A DNA stretch of 64,000 nucleotides from Impatiens glandulifera (GCF_907164915.1 NC_061862.1:59769068-59833067), one strand, 5' to 3'. Counted from the stretch's first letter, positions 34,905 through 47,579 are shown. Made by a program: numbers and translations. The notes: generated from the letters alone by a model not told the origin.

Positions 34905-35245
34905 ATTAACACTATCGCGTTTCATCTAAAATGCGTTTTAGATGAAAACGCGTTAGTGGTAATTCGCGCTAATGAGCGGTAAAGTGGACGTGAAAGAGAG
35001 GGGCAAGTATTTTCATTGTCGCGAATTACCATTATCGCATTTCATCTAAAACGTGTGAGTTCATAAACGCGTTTTAAATGAAAATGCGTTAGTGATAATT
35101 CGCGTTAATGAGTGATAAAGTGGGCGCGAGAGAGAGGAGCAAATATTTTCATTAACACGAATTATCACTATCGCGTTTCATTTAAAACACGCGAGTTTAT
35201 AAACGTGTTTTAGAGAAAAACGCGAGAGTGATAACCAAGACGGAA
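34905..35245. repeat. Three-copy hairpin repeat in the right MULE end
   Basis: Three units of about 125 bp start at about 34912, 35020 and 35155, each CGCGAATTAYCAYTATCGCG-like, then TTTCATCTAAAACGCG, then an inverted return ending near GATAATTCGCGTTAATGAG. They are related to the left-end hairpins. Confidence 0.85.
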
Positions 35246-35402
35246 ATTTCGTAGGCGAAAAGCAATCTTTTTTTGAATTAGACCCATTATTAGGTATCTA
35301 ATCAAATTTCACGTTAAATCGGTTTGTTGATAAAAATAAAAATTAAACTTAACAGAGTAACAAACATTACACTGAACCGACATCGTCTCTAAGAAAGGAA
35401 GG

Positions 35403-38400
35403 ATGTGCTGCTTTCTTATCCCAATGGCATCCGTTTCCACTCTAGTAGTAACGCCAATGGCGGCGAGGAATCTCAACCCTATCGCCACTGTTTCTTCTTC
35501 TTCTTCCTACTTCTCGTTTCCAATTACTAGCGGTAAACTAATCAAGGAAACAACTTATTCCATTGCCATTCAAACACTTCAGATTTTAAAGGAAAATAAG
35601 AAGCGCAGCTCCTCCAAATCGGCTCGGCAATGGAGCCAGTGGCTCTCACGGAGCCTTCTTCTCGGTCACTCCTATCAATCTTTCTGTCTCCCGCCCAACT
35701 CCGCCGCCGAGGAGGCATACGCTGAAGATGATAATTTTGTGGTCGTCAATTTCTATCGGTTTGTTTTCATTACAGATCCAGTAGCGGAGGTCTCCAGACA
35801 TTTATCTTTCTTGGAGGTACTATTACTTGAGTTTGTATAATTTACTTAGCCACTATTTAGAATTTACTAGGCTTCCAATTATTTGAATTACTATTCAATT
35901 TTGACATGTTCTTACCAGTGTGATTATCAATTATTGACAATAACATATTCTTAGAGAATTACCGAATTCACATCTCTTAACATGTTTCCTCATGATGAAA
36001 GATGTTGACAAGATGGTTTTCTAATGTCGGTATTCTTGTCAAACTTTATCTCAGGGTTTTGATATATGCGGTCGGATATACGTGAATGAACAAGGGATCA
36101 ATGCGCAGGTATTCTTCTCCCACGCCGTCGGCTACCAACTATGGTTTCATTGAATCCGGAGGATTACAAACTTGATGGCTGGCTATTAAGAAGAAAAAAC
36201 CAATAAAAAATAGAAAGAGAGCTTATAAGACTTTGTTTTGAAAGGGTGAATCTGTTTTCATTAATCCACAATTAAGGCGAGTGTTTCATGAATCGTGGTG
36301 AAACAACTAGTCAAAAAATTCAAAGTGCAAATCATGATTCATGAGTTAATTGGAGAAAGTACAACATTCCAACAAACAAAACATCATAAGGGACAAAAAT
36401 CCCCAAAACGACTCAAAACTCCAAATCATCATCTTGGAAGTCCAACATCTTTACATAAACGTCCTATTCAAGGTTATGGTTAGGGAAAGCTTTTATCTTT
36501 TTGGGATGCCCACTCTTTTTTACATGAGTGATCTTTGAAAAGCAAAAGAAAAATGGTGTCACCATGTTTTTTTGGGAATGGTTCTAGACAATTGTTAAAT
36601 TCCCAAAAGAAAAGCCAAACAACACCTACAAAAGTAGTGGTGCACAATGACAATGCACCATCACCTATCAATGAAAGAAAGCAAGAGCTAAATTCTAGCC
36701 AGTGTAGAAAAGCATGAAACTTAACAAAACTTAAGAATTGAATCCTTGTGTGATCATTTGTGTTGTGTTAACTGCTTGTACGAGTTATTCATGAGTCTTT
36801 TTTATCGCAGTGTTTTGATCTATTATACAACAAAAGAATTTCTGAACATCTTTTTAAAGTAGTATTTCAATTGTTCAAGTGACATAGTCGAGGGTAATAA
36901 AAGAGTTATTTGTGTGCATAAGGTTGAGCTCATCATTTTTTCTGTACGTGTCTCTTCTCATATGACTATCTTGTTCAGTACAGTGGACCAAGAAAGGATG
37001 CTGTTGCCTATATGAAATGGCTAAGAGAAGACCATAGATTTTCTGATGCGCTATTTCAGATTTCACGAACCTCAAATGGCCATGCATTTCCCAAACTGAA
37101 GTTGCGTTATAAGCCTTCACTTGTTCAGGCAAGTTTGATTTTCTTTTCTTATTTTCGTAGCCTATTATTTGTCTAAATGAAGGATGAACTGGTTTTCTTG
37201 TAGAGTTAATAAGTCATAAATTGACTCCTAGTGCTCACATTGATTGGGTCAATCTTTTTTATGAAACGAATGGGACAAAGAAGAGTATGTAAAGTATGAA
37301 GCCATAGAAAATCACATTAATGCTATGTTGTAACTGTAATGTTTAAAATCACACCTCCCTAAAAATGAATCTCTAGAGTAACTTTAAACATGCCATAATG
37401 TTTATTTTTAGAATAATTTTGAGTCTTACAGTAACTGCATCATTCTCCTCAAACTAAGGATGACCAGAACATGTTTTCTTGTCAATGGTATGTCAACAAA
37501 TGTGTGCGATATGACCAACCTGATCAATAAATTCCAGATATATATTCATGATTCCTTGAAATGTTATTGATCCTGGGAATCCAAAGGATTTCTGTTGAAA
37601 GCCAAACACAATAAAATCTGTTTATGCAATAGCAAGATGACAATTGAGTTAATAACTATCTTGAAGTACTTATATAAGCCCTATAGAAGAAATTGTGCAG
37701 TCTAAAGGGTGCTTCAAGAGACACATATAGCTTGTTTGATGTAGTTTATTTTATTTTTAAATAATCTCATTTTTTTGGGAAGAAAAACCTTGTTTGATGA
37801 AGTGGATTATTTGTAAATTACTAAAATATTATTTATATTTAATATTTTTAAATATTATAAAAATATAGTAAGGGTAGTTTAGTTGATGATTTGATTAATG
37901 ATGGGATAAGGGGATATTTGGATTAAATCCAAATAACCCTTCATGAAGCAAGGACTAGGGCATATCCCAAGAATGAACTTCTATGCCACTAATGTCCACA
38001 TTGAATATGAAAACAAATAACAAGTATGTGAATATTGACTTGAATCTTAGGGGCATTATGGTTCCAAGAAGATAAAACTGATTTGAAGGGTCTTTGTGTC
38101 CAATGAAAGTGAATAAATATTTTTTTTTCAAGCAATGCTTGTATAAATGAAATTGCAAAACATGAATGTTACGAGGCCGTAAACGAAAAAGTGACAACCA
38201 ACATAGATCATCAATTAGATGATCACATGAGTGATCAAGTGACAAGAATAGAAAGGAGAGGAAATAAAGAGAATCTAACACATGGAAGGCTGAGACCACC
38301 AAAGTCGTTGAATTAGAACAATAAGGTGTAAATCTAACAACCCAAATTACAATCAAAATAAGGTCAACTATTGTGTCCATCACCACATTGCAAACTGAAG

Positions 38401-41400
38401 AATTTGTGAAAGGGGGTATGATTGTGGAATAATTTTCTTTTTTTCACATATAATAGTTTTAGACTAAACTAAAATGTAAGACTCGGGTAAGGCCTATGTA
38501 TTGTTTTGTTATAGTGTATCATCAAGTTAAATGTAGATTTTCTATTGGTCCTCTGAATTTAAGGAACAAAGTATATTGATCTTATAGCTATAATAAATCA
38601 TGTATTCTTCTTCTCTATGTGTATTATCTGCATGAGTTACTCAGCAATGTATCTATGGCTAATTCTGCAGTCATTTGTATGCGTTCAGGGAATACTCACT
38701 AACAATTTTCTTAACCCATTTGGTCTGTTCAAACATTTTTTTTTCATTTACCTGAAAACAATTTATCTTGGTAAATGCCTTTCCACCAGTTTGAAGGAGG
38801 GACATCACATCTTCCTATAATTGACGCTTCAATGCGAGCTACACCTCTTACACCATCAGAATGGAGACAAAGATTGGAAGAAGTAGATAAATCTGATGCA
38901 GCCTCAAGGAGAAAGTCCGATTCTAACATTGTTCTCTTGGATGTGAGAAATGGTATCTTCCAAACTTCAAAGAACTTCTTGTTTCATAACTTTTTGGAGA
39001 AAATTGATATTTTGTCCTTCAAATATTCCTTCAATTTTGTACTTCTTGTTTCATAACCCTTGGAACACCATTACTATGTGCTTCATACCATGTCTCCGTC
39101 GCTCGCATGTAAGAGGATCATCTCTATGGTTTCATTTTTTTAAAGGGTGAAATGCACCAAGTAGGGGTTCTAGAAAACAAACACGCTAACCATTGAGCTA
39201 CACTACCTTGGCATCTGAATGATTTCTTACTATGGGAATATTAAGCATTACAAAAAAGTCATGTGGTTACCACATTTAATAGTGGGTTGTTTCATCAGCG
39301 GTTGCCTTTGCAGGGGCAGATTGCATTAGTATTATTAGTTCATGGGATAAAACTAAATTGTTGACATTGTGATGATAAATCAAATTAGTTCAAGGGACAA
39401 AATACTAATTTCCTCTTTTATAATTTTACATCCATGCATTTTGCGTGCTGTTGTATCTCTATTTCATTAAATGAGGTGCAGTTCAAGAAATGGGAAGAAT
39501 ATTATATCAGTATTTAACATTTTCCTTAAACTTCCCAATGTAAATCGAAAGAAAATGGCAATCACAAGATTAGCCTATGCATGCTGCTCCAATTTTCTAA
39601 ACAAGATTGGCCTTTAGAGGATTATATTCATAACAGGCTTTCGCTAGGATTTGTAGCTTACAATAGCCTGGGGGTTGTTTCTTCAAGGATGTCTCGTATT
39701 CTTGTTTTAGTTATAGTTTAATTTTTTCTAGTGTGCACTTTGGTACTGTGGTTATATAGGAACCAAATAAGGTCTTTATGAATTAAGCCTCTCGTATTTG
39801 TAAACTCTGCTAAGAAAACATGTCTTAGATTTTACTCATATACATCAAATCCATACTCACCTTTAGGTAGTTCTCCATTTTCTGATAAACTATTGCTAGT
39901 CATACTTTTTACCAGCTCAGAATTTCTATTGGATAAGGAACTTGCAAGTTTCAAATACTTGGCATGGTTTGGCGTGTCTGATTTTTTTCTCAAAACTATC
40001 AGTGTATACTGTATACTTTACCTATTTTGAAGTACCAATGCTTAGATTTCTATATTTTATCCATTTCAATTTCATCCTTGAAGCAATTTTCTTTTGCAAC
40101 ACCTTTAGAACTATCTCTAGATGATGATAAATATATTTAGCATCTTTTTGGATTTCAGTCTAAGGAACCTATAGTTATCAGGTTATGAATGGGACATTGG
40201 TCACTTTTGTGGGGCTAAACGACCTGATGTAGACTGCTTCAGGAGCACTTCCTTTGGACTAACTCAGTTGGAGGTATGATTCTACAGGAAGGTAACTATA
40301 TTGTGGCAAATTGGAAAGATATGATCATTGGTACACATACAGTGAGATTACTAGATACTATCACTCATAAAAAAAACTAACAGTAATTGGAGTGTTCCAA
40401 TTATCAATTATGCAATCATTATGAATCAATCATCACTTTTATGAGCTAATTCATAACTTTTATGTCATTGGCCCCTTTCTTAAAACCCCTGCTAAGAACA
40501 TAACATTCTTATAAAAATATATCAAGGGAGTAAAATTTACTGAAATTGATGAAACTTCTATTTTGTGTTATTTAGATTTAGAAAGTTAAAAACTTCTCTA
40601 TGATTTTTTTTTGTATATATGATTAAAAAATCCATATAAGTTTGTGAACATCTAAAGGAAGCAAAATCTATGATATTTCTGAGACTGTATGAGAACATGT
40701 AACTTGTTTTAATTTCAAAAGGCTACAGTTTGTTTCATGGTGGAATTAGAATTAGATTCCTAATGGTTGTCCGCATTTTGGAATTCTGTTTACTCGACTA
40801 TAAACAGAACTTCAAATTTATCTTTGTTCAAACTGAGTATTATAGTAGAATATAACTTCCAGTTTCTGAATCCAGGATAGTGCATCTGATCCTCTAGCCC
40901 ATGCTGATAAAGAAGAAACTGAAGTACTTATGTATTGCACTGGAGGCATCCGTTGTGATGTATACTCAACAATCTTAAGGTCCGTGCAACTGTATTTTCT
41001 CTTTCAATTCATATGTTATTTGTTCTTGTTTCTGTAAGACCAAAATGGATAATTGAGAGGATTATCTCTATATACATCAACAATATTATGGTCTCTGCAA
41101 CTAAACATTCCTGCTTCAGCCATTTGATTTGCTCGTTTGCATCAAAAAGGTTCTCACATAATTGGTCTCTTTCAATTCTTGTGCTTGCCGCAAGGGCTAG
41201 ATGGAAAATATTAATCCTATACAAATGTTTATGCTAACATCTTATTAACGCCCTTATGCGACTAAGCTTTTGTCTTTTGACACTTTTCTTATTGGTGTAA
41301 ATTCCTTGCATGTCAGACAAAGGGGATTCAAAAAGTTGTACACATTGAAAGGCGGTGTTTCCCATTATCTCAAGGAGGAGGGTCCTGCACACTGGTTTGG

Positions 41401-44400
41401 GAATCTTTTTGTGTTTGATTCCCGTCTTTCTTTGCCTCCTCCAGCCCAAACATCAAAGATTATCAGTGAGGTAAATGAAGTTCCACAGCTTCCAGACAGT
41501 ACATCATTTTCTAGATGTTCTGTTTGTAGCTCACAGCTTTCTGAACTGAGGCATCGCAACTGTGCAAATATTGACTGCAACTTGCTTTTTCTGTAAGTGC
41601 ATCTTTTCCTTTTTCCTTTAATCTTTTATTAGTTAGAATGATGTGTCCAGATATCTCAGACACCACAAAGGACTAGGGTGAAGATAATGAACATGACTAA
41701 AGGCAATCCATATAGTACATGGGAGATCATGCATATTTTTGGCCCTTGACGTACTTGGTTTGGATTAATAAACCTAACATTTTACAGTTATTCATAACCC
41801 ATATATATGTTAGACTGTGAGACGTGTACATTCAAAAAGTCTTAAGAAATTGGGCCATATTCTCTCTCTCTCTCTCTCTTTATGTATATATATTGTGAAA
41901 ATAGTCAAACTAGGTTTATTTTATTCTCTAATTTATTTATATATACATTAAAATAAATTAGTTGAGATAATTTATGGATTTTGTTTTTTGATATTTCAAC
42001 ATGTTAATTAGGAGAAAAAAGAAACATGGAAATCCGACTAATTGTGGAAAATGAACTCTAAACTTTTATGAATTGGTATAAACTTTTATGAGATTAATAT
42101 ATCAAAACTATATATATTTCTCTCTCAAAAAAGAATAATATATCAAAAGAATCTCTTTATCTCCATTTTGAAAATTCTCATATATTCCTATACTTAGTCC
42201 TCTTCAAAGAGAAAAACAAAAGTTGGCAAAGTCATAGATGATGAGGTGATTCAAGAATTGAAAATTAACAATCAATCGTAAAAAAGACACCTTTAATGGG
42301 GTTTTGTTGTAGGGATCTTGTTTAATGGTAATCAATTCATTATCATCTTTTAGTTTATCAAGACAACAAGTTAGAGGGTTTGTGGTCATTCAAATAATTT
42401 GATAGGACTGAGTACATGGTTGAAATAGGTTAGTGTGTTAGCTTAATCGGAACAAACTTAAAGGTTCATTTAAAAATTCGCTACAAGCTTTGAGGGACCA
42501 AAATGCCCACACACTAATTGTGTAGTTCCATCTTAGATACTAGAAAACCCTGTATCAAGGCAATACAAGGTAACTCTGAATAGGAATAGATATATTGAAA
42601 GATTATACTCATACCCTGGGGAAGTACTACATGGTCTTTATAATGATCTTTATGTCTCATTACAAACACTTCAAAGATGTATTATATTAGTATGCTCCTG
42701 GTAGGTTAACATAGAAAACTTGAATGTTAAATTTGATCATAGTAGAAGGGCGATTTTAGTTAAGTAAGTTTGTTATCTATCCTTTGGTTACATTTTGAGC
42801 AAACATCAATATGGGAAGAGTGTAGGCCCAATCGTAGCAAACTTGACCCATAATCTACTTATCATTTCTAAATGGTTACAATATATAAATGTAACATTCT
42901 TGGAGAATTAGCCATATTACATCCATTATGATATTTAGTGGTGTAGAGAATTGAGAGAGTGAAAAAAGACGTCTTAGGCTAGGGAGTTAATTTCACTTTA
43001 GACAAGTTTAGCAGCTCATCAGGTAACACGCTTATCCGTCCAACCAGAAAGTGCCTTTGCCTCCGCCTCCGAGCTTGATGCGCCGGAAGCCCCCTTTGTA
43101 GGCATCATGTTATTGTAATCCACGTTCTCCGGAACAAGGAAAGCTAATATTACTGTTAGAAAGATCCCTCCGGCACACCACCCGAGCCGACGAAATAGGA
43201 AGTGTAAAGATCTGCCCATTAGCATTCCTTTTTTTTACTAAAAAGATGAGGCAGACATACCATATAAAATGACCAATAGAATGATTGATTGAAGCATGAA
43301 AGCCGTCAGTCCTACTCTACTAGCTTTAGTTAGAAACTTAGAATCTGATCTTTCTCTATGAGAGCGGACCCAGTGAGAAGATCGGCAATATACTTGCTTT
43401 GGGAAAGAAAAAGTCCATGAGGAGTGCGCACCGCTTCAATGCCGAGGAAATAATGGAGATCACCAAGGTCTTTAAGTGCAAAAGATTGATTGAGAGGGCG
43501 GTTGGGTGGGGTGTAGGTAGGCATGATTTTTCTGAGCCTACTAGCTATCACTTTTGTTTTCACTTTGGCCAAAAGACTGGGGTGCGTTGAGTGATAATAT
43601 TATTCAGATATGACTTATGGTTTACATGAGAGATGTTGATATACTGATATATAAAGGGCATTGCGGGTAATAAAAGCAAAAACTGACAACAAACAATGTG
43701 TAGAGTATAAGCAAAACAACATGTTGAGTGCAAGTAAATTGCACCAATTTCAAGAAAGATAGAGAGATAATTCTACACTCCCCTCAAATTGGGTAATAGA
43801 TATTGAGAGTGTCCAACTTGCCACATAGTTCATCGAAATTCGACTTGGAAATTCCCTTATCTGGCGAGCCAGGAAACTATTATTTCTTACCGGAACCACC
43901 GTCGCTTCCAAATCCGATGATCACACCTATGAAGCATGGGACACCAACAACGGCCTCGTCATGTCTTGGCTTGTTAACTCTATGACTCTTGAAATGGCTG
44001 AAATCTATGTCAACGGGTATGAAACCGCAAAAGAAATTTAAAACACCTCTTTTGAGCGGAGTGTTTGCAGTAGATATCAGAATCGAATGGGTTCGTCCAA
44101 GTAAGCGATTCGGCAGCGTCGATTTATTGCCAATAGATGCATAGCGCGATATAATATTTAGTTACTGTGAGAGTCCATTGTTTAAGATTGAGGATATTGA
44201 GTTCAATCCTAAAGAGGAAAGGCGTATTGTTGTTTTGAAAGTAGGTTTGCTTACGGTGTCCCAAATATCTTTTGCGGTTTCATACTGTTGACATAGATTT
44301 TAGCCATTTCAGGAGTCATGGAGTTAACCAGTCAGGACATGACGAGGCTGTTGTTGTATTCCATGCTTCATAGGTGGGATCATCGGATTTGGGATCGATG

Positions 44401-45858
44401 GTGGTTCCAGTAAGAAATGATAGTTTGTTTCCCTATACCTCGACTCGAATGTTTATTTTGAGAGCTTTCCCATTTGAGGTTGTTGTCACCGTTGACTCTA
44501 AAGACGGAGATAGGAGAATAATCCATAGAAGAGATGGTTGATGAGGAAGAATTATGGCCAGACATGATGGGAGATAGCTAATCGAAAAAAATAAACTTTT
44601 GAGAGCTCAATAACGCTCTAATACGTAGAGAATTGAGCTCATAAGAGTGAAGAGTGATAGTATTATTTAGATATGACTTATGGTTTACATTAGAGATGTG
44701 TGATATATAAAGAACATTGAGTTTAATAAAAGTATGGATTGATAATAAGTCATGTATAGAGTATAAGCAAAAGAACATGTTGAGTGCAACTTGCACTCAT
44801 TCCAAGAAAGATGTGAGATAATTTTACAAGTGGAAAATTAGAATGGGTGATACATCATACGTTTTAGGGTTTAGTATAAAGGTGTTGGGCTGATAGTAAG
44901 TCTTTTTTTATAATATTGTTAGTTGGTTTAGTGATAGTATAAAATTTAAGCTTCATTTGTAAGGCATTGAAATTTGAATGTGATTATGATTCTCTTAATG
45001 TATTTCTTCTTTTCTGGATCTTTAATGTCATCTTCTCTCTTTTCAACCCTAGATTACTAGTTATTCTTGTAACATAAGGCTCCAATAGAAATCTTAAAGG
45101 GTCCATTCTTGAAAATTAGCCATAATACCATGGTATGAACACAAGACACTATCTACATGATCTTGAAATACTCCAAGATGACTAATGACAAAGGTTGTTA
45201 TCCAAATAAACAAAGATCGGTGCATCAAATTTTACTCAAGGGCTTTTCAATCCGACGGTGGAGATACATTGGCATGGACGGTCCAGATGATTCATCTTCT
45301 AAAAAGATTAGTTATTAGAAGAAATATGTAATAAGCCCCAAGCTGTTAGACAAGTTGTTAGGTGGTTATATGATGCAACCTCTCTACGCATTATAATTCC
45401 AGGTTAGCTAAAAGATAATCAATCAATCACAAAATGGAATAAAGTTGAAGTCTCTCAACTATGTAGTTTTATCCATTGTTTTCTCATAATATAAGGGCTT
45501 AGGCAATTCAAAGTCTCATCTTTATGTCTATCTCAGTTAGATTATGAAACCCTATTCTAACTACTCTAAATCATACCAAGAAATTTTGCTTAATTCTTGT
45601 AAATCAGGCTATTCACAGGCTTGTTTTTGACTTCCTGTATTTTAATGTTTTAATCGTGGGAGAAGAAAGGTGATTTTGAGAATGAGAATATCTTATTGTT
45701 GCGTTGGTTTCAGATGCTGCAGAGACTGTCAGGCCGATTTGAAAGGATGTTGTAGTAAGAATTGCACAAATGCATCACGTCTTAGGCCTTTGCTTTCTGG
45801 TAACCAAAGATACAAAAAGTGGCATCACTATCGGGATCAAGATTTCGAGAGAACTTAA
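35403..45858 (+). CDS. STR8: Rhodanese-domain tRNA uridine hydroxylase-like protein (STR8/TrhO family)
   Basis: Eight exons: 35403-35816, 36055-36108, 36979-37128, 38790-38952, 40182-40273, 40876-40979, 41317-41592, 45714-45858; 465 aa, close to the roughly 450 aa of relatives. All phases fit. Residues 1-115 are Ser-rich and basic, like a plastid transit peptide. Residues 116-220 match the N-terminal domain of bacterial TrhO/YceA ([27 protein letters not shown]). Residues 240-345 are the rhodanese domain, with [16 protein letters not shown] and active-site Cys312 in [10 protein letters not shown]. The C-terminus is Cys-rich (CSVC, CCRDC, CCSKNC, about 395-440), probably metal-binding. Bacterial TrhO hydroxylates tRNA uridine 34; the plant role in plastids is inference. 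Start 35403 or the in-frame ATG at 35424 are both possible. Intron 3 has a GC donor (CAG|GCAAGT), and intron 7 is 4.1 kb with insertions. Confidence 0.93.
37788..37953. mobile_element. Possible MITE in intron 3 of the rhodanese gene
   Basis: CCTTGTTTGATGAAG at the left and (complement) CCTTGCTTCATGAAG at the right form imperfect inverted ends of a 166-bp AT-rich segment. I see no convincing target duplication. Confidence 0.4.
39118..39222 (-). mobile_element. Possible tRNA-derived SINE relic in intron 4
   Basis: On the minus strand, GTGTAGCTCAATGGTTAGCG resembles a tRNA A box and TCTAGAACCCCTA is a decayed B box, ending near a T/A-rich tail. No flanking duplication was found. Confidence 0.35.
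43015..43590 (-). pseudogene. GC-richer foreign insert with a copia RT fragment (possibly organellar)
   Basis: Within intron 7 the composition rises abruptly at about 43015. The minus frame 43019-43225 is open for 68 aa ([20 protein letters not shown] then an Ala/Ser-rich tail) with one membrane-like segment and codon use unlike nearby DNA; I do not recognise it. Next to it, minus 43330-43572 encodes [19 protein letters not shown] and [13 protein letters not shown], a copia RT fragment. Plant mitochondrial genomes often carry copia RT fragments, so transferred mitochondrial DNA is possible but not shown. Confidence 0.45.
43840..44045 (+). pseudogene. Inverted copy of a copia gag fragment
   Basis: The plus frame reads [20 protein letters not shown] then [15 protein letters not shown], the gag (UBN2-like) domain, facing the opposite way to 44270-44565. 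The two copies form an inverted repeat within the same element. Confidence 0.7.
44270..44565 (-). pseudogene. Copia gag N-terminal fragment
   Basis: The ATG at 44565 starts [20 protein letters not shown], a Ser-rich copia gag leader, about 90 bp inside the right LTR. After a frameshift, [13 protein letters not shown] of the gag domain is readable near 44300. The rest of gag-pol is absent. Confidence 0.65.
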
Positions 45859-47560
45859 TGGCCCATCTCAAATATTATAGCTAGTTGGAACTAGAAGAGG
45901 CTATGTTTAGACTGCATTTTGAACATTAAATCCTATGTCTTTTTTTAGTACAACTTGTTTGTCATTGACTCATTGCTCACATTGGCCTTATTCATTTTAT
46001 TATTATTCTCAATTGCATTGAATGTTTACTTATAATACTTACTTTGAACTTGGAGCTCATTTAGAAAGTGGGATTTATCTCAAATTTTGTGTTGTGTCTC
46101 TATTTCATTAATCTTTTTGTTTAGTAAATAAGTATATGAATGAGACATCATAGTTTCATTTAACAAATAAAATTATTATCCCAATGTGTAAGAAAATGTT
46201 GCTCAATTTTCAATTAGACCAAGCTGTTTAATGGACTCCCATACTGGTAGTCTTTTTTGTTGTTGGATAAGGTGTTGTAAATCTAGTCCATTTGGCATAC
46301 TCATATTATTATTAAATGAAAAGAATTCTTAAACATGAATAGAGATTATGATGTGATGAATAATATTGTCGCCAATCTTGTGCGATGAGAGTAGACTTAA
46401 CAGACTTAACATATGTTATGATCCGTCGAAGATCTTATAAAGAAAAATTGTGGTGATGCTTTTAGTAAACATGGTGGATGTTTGTTCAGAGTAAGAAGTG
46501 CATCTAAATGATTCATATTGAGATGACATGTACTTCATTACTTTGATTGTCTTAATTGCAATTATAGTGTACAATATCCTTAAATTTGAGTTATTTTAGT
46601 TATATTGTATATGAATTAATTATACCTTGAAGGCAACATCTTATTAGATGGTTATTAGGTATATTGATTATATGAAAGTATTTGAGAATGATTCCACTAT
46701 TCCTATATGAATGAGGGTAATTATTCCAGAAGTTTATGGTCATAATATTTTCAACTTGGAGCTTATCTCATGCTTTGAGAAACTACAGAATTAACACTCC
46801 CACAATAAAATTATTTAATTAACTCATGTGTTATTTAAGTAATTTTATTTTATGCATATTATGAAAATTTAAATTATTGAAAGAAAATTTTAAAATGTAT
46901 TAATATGAAATAATTTTTTTAAAGAATAAAATATATTTTAATAAATTAATTTAATTATTGAAGAGATATGTGTAAGTATATTTTCAATTTATTTTTAAAA
47001 AAAATATCTCTTTTGCATGTTAATTGAATGTTAAGACTTGTAAAAGAAAAGTTACAATTATATAATATTATTTTTTTTAATAAAAAATTGACTTTATAAA
47101 AAAATATTTGTTATAACAATTATATCATGAATAAGATAATTATTCATCTAAATGTCTCATTTACCTCATAACATAACTCATTTATATTAAATCAAGAGTC
47201 GTCGTAAAAGTAATAAAGTTTGGAACGAAAGCAAGATCACGAATCTGACGTCACTTGTTGCAGAAGAGAGAAATAAAAATAAATAAATAAATTCATATAA
47301 AAAAAGAATATAAAAAAGTCTCAAACATAACTCATATTCCTCTGTAAAGAACATTCTATTATTTACTAAAATTAAGTTTTATTTAAATAATTCACTAAGA
47401 TTCATAAAAAAATGAAAGTTTGAATTGAATAATCCTATTTATAATTATGATCTATAAAAATTAAAGTTTGAGTTCTATAATTATATTTGTAAGTTTTTTT
47501 AATAATTAATACAGTCTTAAATTATTTCAAACATTACCTTCATAACTGAAAAATTGAAGT
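45859..47560. other. Intergenic DNA after the rhodanese gene
   Basis: The 3' UTR probably occupies the first few hundred bases. Beyond that the DNA is AT-rich with no ORF or repeat structure I can define. Confidence 0.45.
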
Positions 47561-47579
47561 TTATTTGAACATACAAAAA

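Larger units (their letters stand above)
32984..35312. mobile_element. Mutator-like element (MULE) with Ulp1 relic
   Basis: A 2329-bp element. The left end GGAAATTTGATGAAATG and right end (complement) GTGAAATTTGATTAGATACC are similar and continue as inverted repeats through CCTAATAATGGGTCTAAT. Flanks are GTTAAATCA (32975-32983) and GTTAAATCG (35313-35321), a 9-bp duplication with one mismatch, as Mutator elements make. The ends contain hairpin-forming CGCG-bearing repeats. It has no transposase but has a broken Ulp1-type peptidase. Plant MULEs that carry Ulp1-like genes are known (the Kaonashi group). Confidence 0.88.
43592..44828 (-). mobile_element. Small rearranged Ty1/copia element in intron 7
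   Basis: Direct repeats at 43592-43777 and 44654-44828 share ATATGACTTATGGTTTACAT and AGTATAAGCAAAASAACATG. On the minus strand each starts TGTA and ends ATCA, as LTRs do. A minus-strand purine tract TTTGAGGGGAG adjoins the left LTR, and a decayed primer-binding site (GTATTAGAGC) lies inside the right one near 44620. Only gag fragments remain inside, about 0.9 kb. No target duplication is visible. Confidence 0.78.

Noticed and set aside
36295..36717. Overlapping ORFs in intron 2 of the rhodanese gene
   Set aside because: They match nothing recognisable, overlap in several frames and lie between well-supported splice sites.
37955..38386. 143-aa minus-strand ORF in intron 3 of the rhodanese gene
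   Set aside because: It has low-complexity hydrophobic composition, no recognisable domain, and lies inside an intron.
41270..41596. 108-aa ORF starting MSFDTFLIG as a separate gene
   Set aside because: It is exon 7 of the rhodanese gene read back through the intron; the acceptor at 41316 and the phase fit the spliced model.
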